Positions 35,520 to 44,009 of a stretch of DNA of 64,000 bases are shown here, piece after piece. How positions within the stretch are numbered: position 1 is the stretch's first letter; each line of letters opens with the position of its first letter. Both the position numbers and the translations under genes were made by a program. The notes below the pieces were generated by a model. The model had not been told where the DNA came from. It ran no database searches and saw only the letters and a program-made list of their open reading frames with translations. The DNA is from JAFAYN01 sp963733105 (GTDB taxonomy: Bacteria > Gemmatimonadota > Gemmatimonadetes > Longimicrobiales > Longimicrobiaceae): assembly GCA_963733105.1 (NCBI GenBank), contig CAVTCB010000005.1:907644-971643 (forward strand), written 5' to 3'.

Positions 35520-35726
35520 CTACTCCCAGGTCCCGTTCCAGCAGTACAGGCCGTCCATGTAGCGCCCGTCCCACTGGCAGATCAGGGTCGCGCCCGGCGT
35601 GCCGCAGGCCGTTCCGCGGAACTGGTCGCAGTCCGGGTAGCCGTCCCGCGCGGAGGCGGGCGCCGCGAGAGCGAACCCGCCGGCGACGCACGTCAGGACG
35701 GAGAGGAGCATCAGCTTCTTCCGCAT
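35520..35726 (-). CDS. small secreted Cys-containing peptide, paralogous signal
   Basis: 68 residues from ATG 35726, beginning MRKKLMLLSVLTCVAGG, nearly identical to the signal of the adjacent gene. The mature part has four Cys (YPDCDQF, GTACGTPG, LICQWDG, LYCWNGTWE) and ends in Trp-rich text. A start nine codons upstream also has a good GGAGGG site. The near-identical signals and diverged mature parts look like a duplicated export cassette with changing cargo. Unknown family. Confidence 0.6.
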   Translation of the reverse strand: MRKKLMLLSVLTCVAGGFALAAPASARDGYPDCDQFRGTACGTPGATLICQWDGRYMDGLYCWNGTWE

Positions 35727-35862
35727 GACGCCTTCAGTCCACGCTCTCTTCATGCTCCCTCCGATGTGCGGGGGTGGTAGGACGGGCTCGTATGATGCCG
35801 CATATTTTCTGCCAGGTCAAGAACGGTGAGCGCGGGCTGCGGCTGGCGGTGCGCCTCCGTAC

Positions 35863-35891
35863 TTCACTCCGCCAGCCCCGCGTGCTATGTT
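35863..35891 (+). promoter_or_regulatory. DAHP synthase promoter
   Basis: TTCACT (35863-35868), 17 bp, TATGTT (35886-35891); the gene starts 44 bp later. Confidence 0.6.
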
Positions 35892-35934
35892 TTCGGGGTA
35901 CCTTCGCACCCGACCCCAAGCGCGCGTTACACAT

Positions 35935-36975
35935 ATGCTCGTCGTCATGCGGCACGACGCGACCCCGGACGACGTCCAGGGCGTCGTCGACACCATCCAC
36001 GACCTGGGCTACGAGGCCGCTCCCATCCCCGGGAAGCAGCGCACCGCCGTCGGCCTGGTCGGCAACGACGGCAAGGTGCCCGCGGACCGCATCGAGGCGC
36101 TCCCCGGCGTCATGCAGGTCATCCACGTCTCCCAGCCGTACAAGCAGGTGTCCCGCGAGTGGTGCCCCGAGCCCACCGTGGTGGAGCTCCCCAACGGCAC
36201 CCGCATCGGCGCCGACGAGGTGGCCGTCATGGCCGGGCCCTGCTCCGTGGAGTCCGAGGCGCAGATCCTCGGGATCGCCCACCGCCTGCGCGACGCCGGC
36301 GCCACCGTGCTGCGCGGCGGCGCCTTCAAGCCCCGCACCTCCCCCTACTCCTTCCAGGGGATGGGCGAGGAGGGGCTCAAGCTCCTGGCCCTGGCCCGCG
36401 AGGAGACCGGGATGGCCATCGTCACCGAGGCCATCGACCCCGAGAGCCTGGCCCTGGTGGTGAAGTACGCCGACGTCGTCCAGATCGGCGCCCGCAACAT
36501 GCAGAACTTCTCGCTCCTCCGGCTCGCCGGGCGCTCCGGGAAGCCGGTCCTGCTGAAGCGGGGGATGTCGGCCACCATCACCGAGTTCCTGATGTCCGCC
36601 GAGTACCTGCTGGCGGAGGGGAACCGGCAGGTGATCCTGTGCGAGCGCGGCGTGCGCGGCTTCGACACCGCCCACACCCGCAACCTCCTGGACCTCACCG
36701 CCATCCCGGTGGTCAAGTCGCTCTCGCACCTCCCCATCATCGCCGACCCCAGCCACGGCACCGGCGTCCGCGCCAAGGTCATCCCCATGGCCCGCGCCGC
36801 CGTGGCCGCCGGCGCCGACGGGATCATGGTGGAGGTGCACCCCGACCCCGAGCGCGCCCTCTCCGACGGCGCCCAGTCGCTCTACCCCGACCAGTTCGGG
36901 GAGCTGATGGAGCAGATCGGCGTCATCGCCGACGCCATCGGGCGCACCCTCAGCCCGTCCCTCGTCCCGGCCTGA
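35935..36975 (+). CDS. aroF: 3-deoxy-7-phosphoheptulonate synthase, regulatory N-domain type
   Basis: First enzyme of the shikimate pathway (PEP + erythrose 4-phosphate). 346 residues from ATG 35935. Residues 1-70 form the ferredoxin-like regulatory domain of the Thermotoga-type enzymes; then VMAGPCSVESEAQI, RGGAFKPRTSPYSFQGMG, QIGARNMQNF, LLKRGMSATITEFL, LCERGVRGF, ADPSHGTG and GIMVEVHPDP, which supply substrate and metal residues (Cys, His, Glu, Asp). Complete. Feedback control by an aromatic end product is expected from the N-domain. Confidence 0.95.
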   Translation: MLVVMRHDATPDDVQGVVDTIHDLGYEAAPIPGKQRTAVGLVGNDGKVPADRIEALPGVMQVIHVSQPYKQVSREWCPEPTVVELPNGTRIGADEVAVMAGPCSVESEAQILGIAHRLRDAGATVLRGGAFKPRTSPYSFQGMGEEGLKLLALAREETGMAIVTEAIDPESLALVVKYADVVQIGARNMQNFSLLRLAGRSGKPVLLKRGMSATITEFLMSAEYLLAEGNRQVILCERGVRGFDTAHTRNLLDLTAIPVVKSLSHLPIIADPSHGTGVRAKVIPMARAAVAAGADGIMVEVHPDPERALSDGAQSLYPDQFGELMEQIGVIADAIGRTLSPSLVPA

Positions 36976-37014
36976 GCCGCCGGGACCCCACCCACTTCTC
37001 CGCAGGAGGTCGCG

Positions 37015-37383
37015 ATGCAGCTCGTCCGGCTCCGCCTGTTCCTCCCGGCGCTCCTCGGCGCCCTCGCGGCGTGCCACCCGTCCGCCGACACCACCGCGCC
37101 CCGCCAGCGGACGGAGGGCGACGTGGTCCGGCTGGTCGTCGCTCCGGACACCACGCTCCTCTACGTGGGGCAGACGTTCCAGCTGGTGACCCAGGCCTTC
37201 GACCGCGACGGCAAGGCCGTCGCCGGGGTCTCGGCCCGCTGGTCGGTGGTGGAAGGCGAGTCGGTGTCGATCACCGAGAACGGGCAGGTGATGGCGCTCC
37301 GCCCCGGGCGCACGCTGATCTCCGCGAAGACCACCAACGCGGAGGCGCGGAGCCGGATCGGCGTGGTGGTCCCGGGTACCTGA
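37015..37383 (+). CDS. lipoprotein with a bacterial Ig-like (Big-2 type) domain
   Basis: 122 residues. Signal ending LLGALAAC (lipobox, Cys20), a short linker, then one Ig-like domain: VRLVVAPDTTLLYVGQTFQLV, AVAGVSARWSVVEGESVSI, NGQVMALRPGRTLISA. Such domains are usually adhesive or spacer modules at the cell surface. AGGAG lies just before ATG 37015. The stop overlaps the YraN start by one base (TGATG). Confidence 0.75.
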   Translation: MQLVRLRLFLPALLGALAACHPSADTTAPRQRTEGDVVRLVVAPDTTLLYVGQTFQLVTQAFDRDGKAVAGVSARWSVVEGESVSITENGQVMALRPGRTLISAKTTNAEARSRIGVVVPGT

Positions 37384-37761
37384 TGCCCGGGGACCGCGCC
37401 CCGTCCGGCAAGCCGCTCGGCGACCGCGGGGAGGAGCTGGCCGCCCGGCACCTCGCCGAGCGCGGGTGGACGGTGACGCACCGCAACTTCCGGATGGGAC
37501 GCAAGGAGATCGACCTCGTCGCGCGCCGCGGCGAGGTCGTCGCGTTCGTGGAGGTGAAGACGCGCGCCGGCCGCGGCTACGGCCACCCGCTGGAGGCCGT
37601 CACGTGGAAGAAGCGGAGGGAGATCGGGCAGGTGGCGCAGGCGTGGATCGAGCGCCACGGGCAGGCCGGGGGACGTCTACCGCTTCGACGCCGTGGCCGT
37701 GCTGGTGCTCGGCGGTGGCGACCCGCAGGTGGAGCACGTCGAGGACGCCTGGAGGATGTAG
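37383..37761 (+). CDS. YraN / UPF0102 family protein, one frame break
   Basis: An endonuclease-fold protein of uncertain role. GDRGEELAARHLAERGWTVTHRNFRMGRKEIDLVARRGEVVAFVEVKTR gives the restriction-like core (E, D, EVK). After QVAQAWIERHGQA the frame shifts in a run of G near 37668; deleting one G yields GDVYRFDAVAVLVLGGGDPQVEHVEDAWRM, the expected family end. Repaired length about 125 residues. Often encoded near rnhB or lspA elsewhere, here after a lipoprotein. Confidence 0.85.
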
Positions 37762-37774
37762 CAGGCCGATCCTC

Positions 37775-38206
37775 TCACAGGTGATCGGAGAGCTGTACGA
37801 CGGGCAGCCCCGGCAGGGCTGGCATCCGGCGGTCGTTGGTGACGAACGCCGAGCAGTTCGCCGCCAGCGCCGCCGCGATCTGCAGGGCGTCGGGCGTCCG
37901 CATCCCGTGGACCGCACGGAGCTGGGCGGCCGCCCGGAGCTGGCTCCGGTCCAGACTCACCAGGCGTATGCCCCGGCTCCGGGTGAGGATGGCTTCGTAG
38001 CGCGCGGCCAGCGGGAGGTTGCCTGCGCGATACGGGACGACGAGAACCTCCAGGAGCGTGATCTCCGAGGTCACCACCTCCACGTCTCCGCGATCGGCAG
38101 CCTCGAAGAGCAGCCGGGCGGGCGGGAGGAATTCCGGGTGCTGCTCGGCGAAATAGATGAAGACCGCGGTGTCGACGGCTACGGGGCCCGGACCGACCAC
38201 ATCCAT
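37775..38206 (-). CDS. PIN-domain toxin (VapC/FitB-like)
   Basis: 143 residues from ATG 38206 (VAVDTAVFIYFAEQHPEF). Conserved acidic residues: Asp in VAVDTAVF, Glu in ITLLEVLVVP, Asp in MRTPDALQIA and in FVTNDRRM; all present, so an Mg-dependent RNase is likely. Its start overlaps the antitoxin stop as TGATG. In the window as given, a frame break in the antitoxin places the toxin in one continuous frame with it, but the overlapping start/stop shows they are two genes. Confidence 0.85.
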   Translation of the reverse strand: MDVVGPGPVAVDTAVFIYFAEQHPEFLPPARLLFEAADRGDVEVVTSEITLLEVLVVPYRAGNLPLAARYEAILTRSRGIRLVSLDRSQLRAAAQLRAVHGMRTPDALQIAAALAANCSAFVTNDRRMPALPGLPVVQLSDHL

Positions 38207-38437
38207 CAATCCCACGAGCGACGCTCCCGCTCGACATGCTCCGCCGCGTCCATCCCGGCCCATAGGTCCGCCCCGAGCCCCTGCAAGGTCCAGGATCGAC
38301 AGCGGCTCGGGTTCCTCCAGCGCCTTCTCCAAGAGGCGCGTCACTTCCTGCGCGACGGAGCGGTGCTCCTTCCTAGCGCGCGCCTGCAGCCTTCTGTACA
38401 GGTCGTCGGGCAGGTTCTTGATGTTCAGTGTAGCCAT
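38206..38437 (-). CDS. antitoxin (VapB/FitA-like ribbon-helix-helix), one frame break
   Basis: DNA-binding antitoxin: ATLNIKNLPDDLYRRLQARARKEHRSVAQEV is a FitA-type ribbon-helix-helix motif. After EEPEPLSILDL the frame shifts; one extra T near 38286 explains it, and the restored end (GLGADLWAGMDAAEHVERERRSWD) is the usual toxin-neutralising tail. ATG 38437 follows AAGGAGGA by 4 bp; an ATG one codon upstream is too close. A perfect inverted repeat upstream is the likely autoregulatory operator. About 76 residues when repaired. Confidence 0.8.
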
Positions 38438-38448
38438 CATTCCTCCTT

Positions 38449-38486
38449 GTTTCCTCCAAAGTGGAGGAAACAGGAGCGGTTGTCAA
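38449..38486 (-). promoter_or_regulatory. antitoxin-toxin promoter and operator
   Basis: Operator: perfect 10-bp inverted repeat GTTTCCTCCA / TGGAGGAAAC with AAG between (38449-38471). The minus-strand -35 TTGACA lies at 38486-38481 and a -10 (CACTTT) at 38463-38458, inside the operator, so a bound VapB-VapC complex would block RNA polymerase. Confidence 0.75.
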
Positions 38487-38502
38487 TTTACCCTCGCAGC
38501 CG

Positions 38503-39552
38503 CTACGATGGGGTGGCCCCGATCCTCCGCAGCAGCTCCGGTGACCAGCGCGGGAGCCGCTCGCCGCTCCGCAGCTCGTGCGCCGCCGCCGCCCGGTCGT
38601 AGTCGGCCAGGAACGTGGCCGGGTCGCACAGCGAGGCCACCAGCCGCTCCCGCCCCAGCTCCCGCTCCACCGTCGCGGCCATCAGCCACCCCACCGTGTA
38701 GAACGACCCCTGCGGCACCCCGTCCGCGGCGACGAACGCCATCCCCCGCCGGTTCGCCTCCTCCTCCGTGAGCCTCCCGTCCAGCAGCTCCAGGAAGAAC
38801 GCCTCCAGCCGGCGCACGTCCGCCTCGGCTCTCGCGAAGTCGCGGTCCCACACCGCCCGTTCCGCAGGCGGGCTCGCGGCGTGGGGGTGCGCGTCCGGGC
38901 TCCCCGCCGCGGCCAGCACGGCGCGCCCCTCCGCGAACCCGCCCATCCAGGCGAGCGCGTCCCGCACGCCGCGCGGGAGCGTGGTGTCGGCTTCCGCCCG
39001 GCAGGCGCCCGCCACCCCCACGTGGTGCAGCTCGTGCGCGACCGTGTTCTCGAACCGGGCCGGCGTGAGCTCCGGGTCCAGGTACAGGAAGATCGCCGGG
39101 TCCGTCGCCGTCTCGAACACGAACGAGTTGGTGCGCGGCTTGACCACCGGGTACACCCGCGCCCGGATCTCCGCCCCCGGCGGGAGGTGGGCGAAGGCCC
39201 GGCGCGCCGCCGCGGACACGTCCGCCCCCTTCCACGCCGCGAGCGTGGCGCGCAGCGCGGGGGCGCGCTCCAGCAGGGCGGGGGAGAGGACGAAGGCGCG
39301 GAAGACCGAGTCCTCGAACGCCCGCCCCATGGCCGCCTCGCGGCGCTTCAGCCGGACGTACCCCTCGCTCTCCCACAGCCGCCGCCACTCCTCCGCCGCG
39401 GGCTCCCTCCCCGCCGCCCGCGCGTCGAGGATCTCCAGCACGGCGTCGGCCTCGTCGGTCACCAGCGTCACCGCGAGCCGCCCCTCCTGGGCCGGCGCGG
39501 TGCCGGCGGCGAGGAGGAAGAGGGCGGTCAGCAGGCAGGTTGTTCGGCGCAT
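38503..39552 (-). CDS. exported putative zinc-dependent peptidase (DUF5700-like)
   Basis: 349 residues. Signal peptide FLLAAGTAPAQ. The zincin motif TVAHELHHVGVAG supplies HExxH near residue 170; GGFAEGRAVLAA downstream could provide the third ligand Glu. Other blocks (EILDARAAGREPAAEEWRRLWESEGY, YTVGWLMAATVERELG) fit DUF5700-type proteins. Substrate unknown; probably periplasmic. The gene lies back to back with dnaX. Confidence 0.75.
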   Translation of the reverse strand: MRRTTCLLTALFLLAAGTAPAQEGRLAVTLVTDEADAVLEILDARAAGREPAAEEWRRLWESEGYVRLKRREAAMGRAFEDSVFRAFVLSPALLERAPALRATLAAWKGADVSAAARRAFAHLPPGAEIRARVYPVVKPRTNSFVFETATDPAIFLYLDPELTPARFENTVAHELHHVGVAGACRAEADTTLPRGVRDALAWMGGFAEGRAVLAAAGSPDAHPHAASPPAERAVWDRDFARAEADVRRLEAFFLELLDGRLTEEEANRRGMAFVAADGVPQGSFYTVGWLMAATVERELGRERLVASLCDPATFLADYDRAAAAHELRSGERLPRWSPELLRRIGATPS

Positions 39553-39692
39553 GCGCGTGTCTCCGGGATCGGTGCGGGTCGGGCTCCGCAGGTGCGACGC
39601 CGCGGGCCGGGCCGGGGGTTGCCCGGGGGTGTATATTCAGACTCCCGGCGGAGCTCCGCCGGCCGCCGCACCCTCCCTCAGCGCAGTCAGCC

Positions 39693-41480
39693 GTGTCACG
39701 CACCGCACTCGCACGCACCTACCGGCCGCACCGCTTCTCGGAGGTGGCCACCCAGGAGCACGTGGCCGAGACCCTCCGCGCCGCCGTGCAGCGGGGGCGG
39801 GTGGCGCACGCCTACCTCTTCTGCGGGCCGCGCGGCGTGGGGAAGACCACGCTGGCGCGCGTCCTCGCCATGGCGCTCAACTGCGCCGCACCGGGCGGAG
39901 GACGGCGAGCCGTGCGGCGAGTGCGACACCTGCACGAACGATCTGGGCCGGGCGCACCTCGCTGGACGTGGTGGAGATCGACGCCGCCTCCAACCGCGGC
40001 GTGGACGACGCGCGCGAGCTGCGCGAGCGGGCCATGTACGCCCCCTCCGACGAGGAGCGCTACAAGGTCTACATCATCGACGAGGCGCACATGCTCACGC
40101 GCGAGGCGTGGAACGCGCTCCTCAAGATCCTGGAGGAGCCGCCCCCGCGCGTGATCTTCGTCTTCGCCACCACGGAGCCGCAGAAGATCCAGCAGGCCGC
40201 GCCCCCCATCCTGTCCCGCTGCCAGCGCTTCGACTTCCGCCGCATCGGCACCGCGGACCTGGTGCGCGCGGCTCCGCGAGGTGCTGCGCGCCGAGGGGAT
40301 CGAGGCGCGGCGACGACGTCCTCGTCCCCATCGCCGCAGAAGGCCGACGGGGGGATGCGCGACGCGCTCTCGCTCCTGGACCAGGTGCTCTCCTTCACCG
40401 ACGGCGCCCCCGACGCCGACGACGTGCGGCGGGTGCTGGGGCTGGTGGGGAGCGAGCTGTTCATGGAGCTGTTCGACGTGCTCTGGCCGAGCGGCGGCAC
40501 GGCCGACGTGTTCCGCTTCGTGGCGCGGCTCCTCGACGAGGGGTACGACCTCACCGAGTTCTACCGCGGCCTGGCCGACTTCATCCGCGCCCTGCTCATC
40601 GTCAAGCTGGACGGGGCCGACGCCCCCGGAGGTGCGCGAGCGACCTGCGGGAGGCGCTGGCGCGAGCGCGCCGGCGCGCTTCGCCGCCGGCGACCTGCTG
40701 CGGATGCTCTCGCAGGTGGCCGAGCTGGACGCCGACGGTCGCTTCCGCAAGAGCGGCGAGCAGCGCATCCTCATCGAGCTCCTCCTGCTGCGCTTCGCCT
40801 ACCTGGAGCGCACCGTCACCCTGGAGGAGGTCATCGCCGCGGTCGGCGGGAGCGGCGGAGCGGCCGCGCCACCGGGAAACGGATCGGGCGGACGGGCGGC
40901 CGCTGAGCCCCCGCCCGTCCGCCCCACTCCCCCGCCCCCCGCCGCACCGCCGCCGCCCGCGCCCCGGGCCGAGGCCCCCGCGCCCCTGGAGCCCGCTCCG
41001 GCGCCTGCCCCTGCGCCCATGCCCGTGGCGGCGCCCGCTCCGGAGCCGGAGCCCGCCGCGATTCCGGAGCCCCCCGCCGCGGACGGGCCCATCGACCCCG
41101 CGCGGCTGCGGCGCGCGTGGAAGGGGCTGGTCGAGGACGGGCAGGGGCTCCCCCCGGGGACCAAGCCCCTCCTCAAGGGGACCGACGTCAGGGTCGGCAG
41201 CGACGGTGAGATCCGTCTCGCCGTGGCGACTGGCTCGCTCCTGGTGGAGCGGCTGGGCTCCACCGCCGGAAAGCGGGCCGTCGAGGAGGCCCTCGAAAAG
41301 AGGCTGGGGCGGCGCGTCACCCTCCGGGTGGAGACCGTGGAGCCCGCCCGCGACACCGGCGGGACCGGGCACCGCATCACCGCCGAGAGCGCCCGCCGCG
41401 ACCGGCTCCGGCGCCTCACCGAGGAGGAACCGCTCCTCGCCGCCGCGGTACAGGAGTGGGACCTGGAGCTGGTCGACTAG
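39693..41480 (+). CDS. dnaX: DNA polymerase III subunits gamma/tau, about nine frame breaks
   Basis: Clamp-loader ATPase of the replisome, essential in bacteria. GTG 39693: ALARTYRPHRFSEVATQEHV, AYLFCGPRGVGKTTLARVLA (Walker A), the zinc-module CGECDTC, SLDVVEIDAASNRGVDD, IIDEAHMLTREAWNALLKILEEPP (Walker B), sensor 1 FATTEPQKI and the GGMRDALSLLDQ lid. The Pro/Ala-rich tau linker and C-terminal domain follow. The frame changes near 39890, 39945, 40270, 40308, 40335, 40628, 40643 and twice near 40665-40675. Every break is cured by removing one base, giving about 592 residues. An essential gene cannot carry these, so sequence error is the natural reading. A -10-like TATATT lies at 39632. Confidence 0.85.
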
Positions 41481-41493
41481 CGCGGTCCGAGCC

Positions 41494-41523
41494 TTGCGGG
41501 CCGTGCGCGCCGCTCCCTATGTT
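41494..41523 (+). promoter_or_regulatory. ybaB-recR promoter
   Basis: TTGCGG (41494-41499), 18 bp, TATGTT (41518-41523). It would start the ybaB-recR-mglA-pgsA run separately from dnaX. Confidence 0.5.
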
Positions 41524-41556
41524 GTGCGATTTCCCGTGCCGGGCCTGACCGTGGAC

Positions 41557-41880
41557 ATGAACAACAACATCCAGCAGATCCTCCAGATGGGCCAGCAGGT
41601 CCAGGCCCGTCTCGCCCAGCTCCAGAGCGAGCTGGGGCAGAAGACCGTCTCCAGCTCCAGCGGCGGGGGGATGGTCACCGCCACCGCCGACGGGCGGGGG
41701 AAGCTGCGGGCCATCAAGATCGACCCCTCCGTCGTGGAGGGGGGGGACGTGGAGATGCTGGAGGACCTGGTCCTCGCCGCCGTCTCCGAGGCGCAGACCC
41801 GCGCCCAGCAACTCTACGAGGAGGAGATGCGGAAGCTCTCCGGCGGCTTCCCCCTCCCGTTCAACCTCCCCGACCTCTGA
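41557..41880 (+). CDS. ybaB: YbaB/EbfC nucleoid-associated protein
   Basis: A 107-residue small DNA-binding dimer. NNIQQILQMGQQVQARLAQLQSELG helix, then the beta hairpin GGGMVTATADGRGKLRAIKID, then the C-terminal helix with LVLAAVSEAQTRAQQL. ATG 41557 is the first typical start; a GTG two codons earlier is possible. The dnaX-ybaB-recR order is conserved in very many bacteria. Confidence 0.93.
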   Translation: MNNNIQQILQMGQQVQARLAQLQSELGQKTVSSSSGGGMVTATADGRGKLRAIKIDPSVVEGGDVEMLEDLVLAAVSEAQTRAQQLYEEEMRKLSGGFPLPFNLPDL

Positions 41881-41898
41881 CCGCGGCGGGGAGACGGC

Positions 41899-42489
41899 TT
41901 GTCGGTAATCGACGATCTGGCAGGTGAGCTGTCGCGCCTTCCGGGGATCGGCCGCAAGACGGCCCTCCGGCTCACCTTCCACCTCCTGAAGGCACCCCCC
42001 GAGGAAGCACAGCGCCTCGCCCGGGCCATCCTCGCCGTACGCGAGCGGGTCCGGGCCTGCACGCGTTGCGGCAACCTGTCCGAACGGGAGACCTGCGCCA
42101 TCTGCGAGAGCCCCCGGCGCGACGCCACCACCCTGTGCGTGGTGGAGGAGGCCTCCGACATCGCCGCCATCGAGCGCACCGGGGAGTACCGCGGGACCTA
42201 CCACGTCCTGGGCGGGCACCTTTCCCCGCTGGACGGGATCGGCCCCGCCGAGCTGAACGTGGCCTCGCTCCTGGAGCGCCTGGGACCCGGCACCGCCGTG
42301 CGCGAGCTGGTGGTGGCCACCAACCCCAGCGTGGAGGGCGAGGCCACGGCCCTGTACCTGCACAAGCTGGTGGCGCCGCTCGGCGTCCGCGTCACCCGGA
42401 TCGCGCGCGGGCTCCCCATCGGGGGAGACCTGGAGTACGCCGACGGGGTGACCATCGCCGAGGCGCTCAACGCGCGCCGCGAGATGTGA
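41899..42489 (+). CDS. recR: recombination mediator RecR
   Basis: 196 residues, starting TTG 41899. Helix-hairpin-helix LSRLPGIGRKTALRLTFHLL, zinc finger CTRCGNLSERETCAIC, toprim (LCVVEEASDIAAIERTGEYRGTYHVLGG, SVEGEATALYL) and the Walker-B-like C-terminus GLPIGGDLEYAD. Works with RecF/RecO in loading RecA at gaps. The start is 16 bp after the ybaB stop. Confidence 0.96.
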   Translation: MSVIDDLAGELSRLPGIGRKTALRLTFHLLKAPPEEAQRLARAILAVRERVRACTRCGNLSERETCAICESPRRDATTLCVVEEASDIAAIERTGEYRGTYHVLGGHLSPLDGIGPAELNVASLLERLGPGTAVRELVVATNPSVEGEATALYLHKLVAPLGVRVTRIARGLPIGGDLEYADGVTIAEALNARREM

Positions 42490-42587
42490 GCGGCGGCGGC
42501 GCCGGGCGCCATTTCCAGGCGCGGGGCCATTCGTTAGTTTGTCACGCACGGGGCAGGACGTCCCACGGGGAGCACTCCACCGGGCCT

Positions 42588-42902
42588 ATGGAAACGAGGC
42601 AGATCCTTCGAACCACCGGCTTCACCCTCCTGGCCGTCGCCGCCGCGGCGGCGCTGGGGGCCCTCCTCGTGCGCGACCAGGTCAGCCGCCACCAGCGGGA
42701 CCTGTTCAGCCCGCACCCGCTCCGGCGCCTCGCCGCGCTCGGGTACCTGGGGGGCCGCCCCGCCTCCGTGGAGACGGTGATGCTCCTGCGCGACTTCATC
42801 GCGTGGGAGAAGCGCCCGCTCCTGCGCCGCCGCGCCATCGCCGTCCTGTCCCGCATGGAGGGGATGCTGGTGGCCCGTCCCTTCCCCACGGAGGTCGCCT
42901 GA
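42588..42902 (+). CDS. small protein with one N-terminal membrane helix
   Basis: 104 residues. TGFTLLAVAAAAALGALLV (about residues 9-28) is a membrane anchor; the rest is basic and helical (SRHQRDLFSPHPLRRLAALGYLGG, LLRDFIAWEKRPLLRRRAIAVLSRM). Unknown family. Its stop overlaps the roadblock-protein start as TGATG, so it is probably coupled to the MglA module. Confidence 0.7.
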   Translation: METRQILRTTGFTLLAVAAAAALGALLVRDQVSRHQRDLFSPHPLRRLAALGYLGGRPASVETVMLLRDFIAWEKRPLLRRRAIAVLSRMEGMLVARPFPTEVA

Positions 42903-43402
42903 TGGCGGGAGCCGCAAGCTGGTCCTTCGAGGAGCGCGACTTCCACCGGATCGAGCGCCTCCTCCAGGGCTTCCTGTACGAGTCGGCCGCGCGCTGCGCC
43001 CTCCTGGTGGACCGCTCCGGGCAGCTCGTCGCCACCGTGGGCGAGCAGCCGGAGTTCGACTCCGTGGCGTTCGCCTCCCTGGCGGCCGCCGACTTCTCCG
43101 CCAACGACCAGCTCGCCGCCATGATCGGCGAGACCGAGTTCTCTTCGCTCTTCCACCAGGGGGAGCGGGAGTCCATGTACCTGGCCGACGTGGCCAAGCG
43201 CGTCATCCTGGTGGTCCTCTTCGACAACCGCACCACCCTCGGGATGGTGCGGGTCAAGGTCAAGGGCGTGGTCCGCGAGCTGAGCGACATCTTCCGCGAG
43301 ATGTTCGACCGCTACGCCGCCGCCCAGTCCCGTCCCCATCTCGAAACGGCGTTCGTCGACGAAGCCGAAGACGAGATCGACCGTCTCTTTGGCGATCTCT
43401 GA
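42902..43402 (+). CDS. roadblock/LC7 domain protein (MglB-like)
   Basis: 166 residues. Central beta-alpha text CALLVDRSGQLVATVGE, DSVAFASLAAADFSANDQLAAMIGE, and VILVVLFDNRTTLGMVRVKVK is the roadblock fold. In other bacteria such proteins activate the MglA GTPase to set cell polarity. The C-terminal 35 residues are acidic and helical. It sits 12 bp before mglA. Confidence 0.88.
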   Translation: MAGAASWSFEERDFHRIERLLQGFLYESAARCALLVDRSGQLVATVGEQPEFDSVAFASLAAADFSANDQLAAMIGETEFSSLFHQGERESMYLADVAKRVILVVLFDNRTTLGMVRVKVKGVVRELSDIFREMFDRYAAAQSRPHLETAFVDEAEDEIDRLFGDL

Positions 43403-43414
43403 GGAGAAGCGGCC

Positions 43415-43993
43415 ATGTCGATGATCAACTACGCCTCGCGCGAGATCAACTGCAAGATCGTGTACTACGGTCCGGGGCTCTGCGGGAAGACCACCAACCT
43501 GGAGTACATCTACGAGAAGGTGGCCCCCAACACCCGGGGGAAGCTGATCTCGCTGGCCACCGAGACGGAGCGGACCCTCTTCTTCGACTTCCTCCCGGTG
43601 GACCTGGGCTCCATCCGCGGCTTCAAGACCCGCTTCCACCTGTACACGGTGCCGGGGCAGGTGTACTACAACGCCTCGCGCAAGCTGATCCTGAAGGGGG
43701 TGGACGGGGTGGTGTTCGTGGGCGACAGCCAGGTGGAGCGGCTGGACGCCAACATCGAGTCCATGCACAACCTCTACGAGAACCTCGCGGAGTACTCGCT
43801 GGACCTGCGGGAGATCCCCTTCGTCATCCAGTACAACAAGCGCGACCTCCCCAACATCTCCTCCGTCCAGGAGCTGGAGAGCCAGCTGAACCCCGGCCGC
43901 GTCCCGTACTACGAGGCCGTGGGGACGCGCGGGATCGGGGTGTTCGACACGCTCAAGGCGGTCAGCAAGCTGGTCATCAAGTCGCTCAGCTGA
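43415..43993 (+). CDS. mglA: MglA-like small GTPase
   Basis: 192 residues, Ras-like. P-loop GPGLCGKTT (near residues 19-27), switch I region ETERTLFFDFLPVD, switch II YTVPGQVYYN, NKRD at the base-binding site (N/TKxD). Helices follow to SKLVIKSLS. With the roadblock protein just upstream it forms the standard MglB-MglA polarity pair; motility partners are not in the window. Confidence 0.95.
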   Translation: MSMINYASREINCKIVYYGPGLCGKTTNLEYIYEKVAPNTRGKLISLATETERTLFFDFLPVDLGSIRGFKTRFHLYTVPGQVYYNASRKLILKGVDGVVFVGDSQVERLDANIESMHNLYENLAEYSLDLREIPFVIQYNKRDLPNISSVQELESQLNPGRVPYYEAVGTRGIGVFDTLKAVSKLVIKSLS

Positions 43994-44009
43994 GGGGAGC
44001 CCGCCGCCC

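Noticed and set aside
37775..38440. A natural antitoxin-toxin fusion protein
   Set aside because: A typical antitoxin tail and TGATG overlap exist in the adjacent frame; one extra T explains the apparent fusion.
39693..41480. Programmed frameshifting as the reason for dnaX frame changes
   Set aside because: There are nine changes, all +1, without an A-run slippery site or a following stem; ordinary sequence error explains all.
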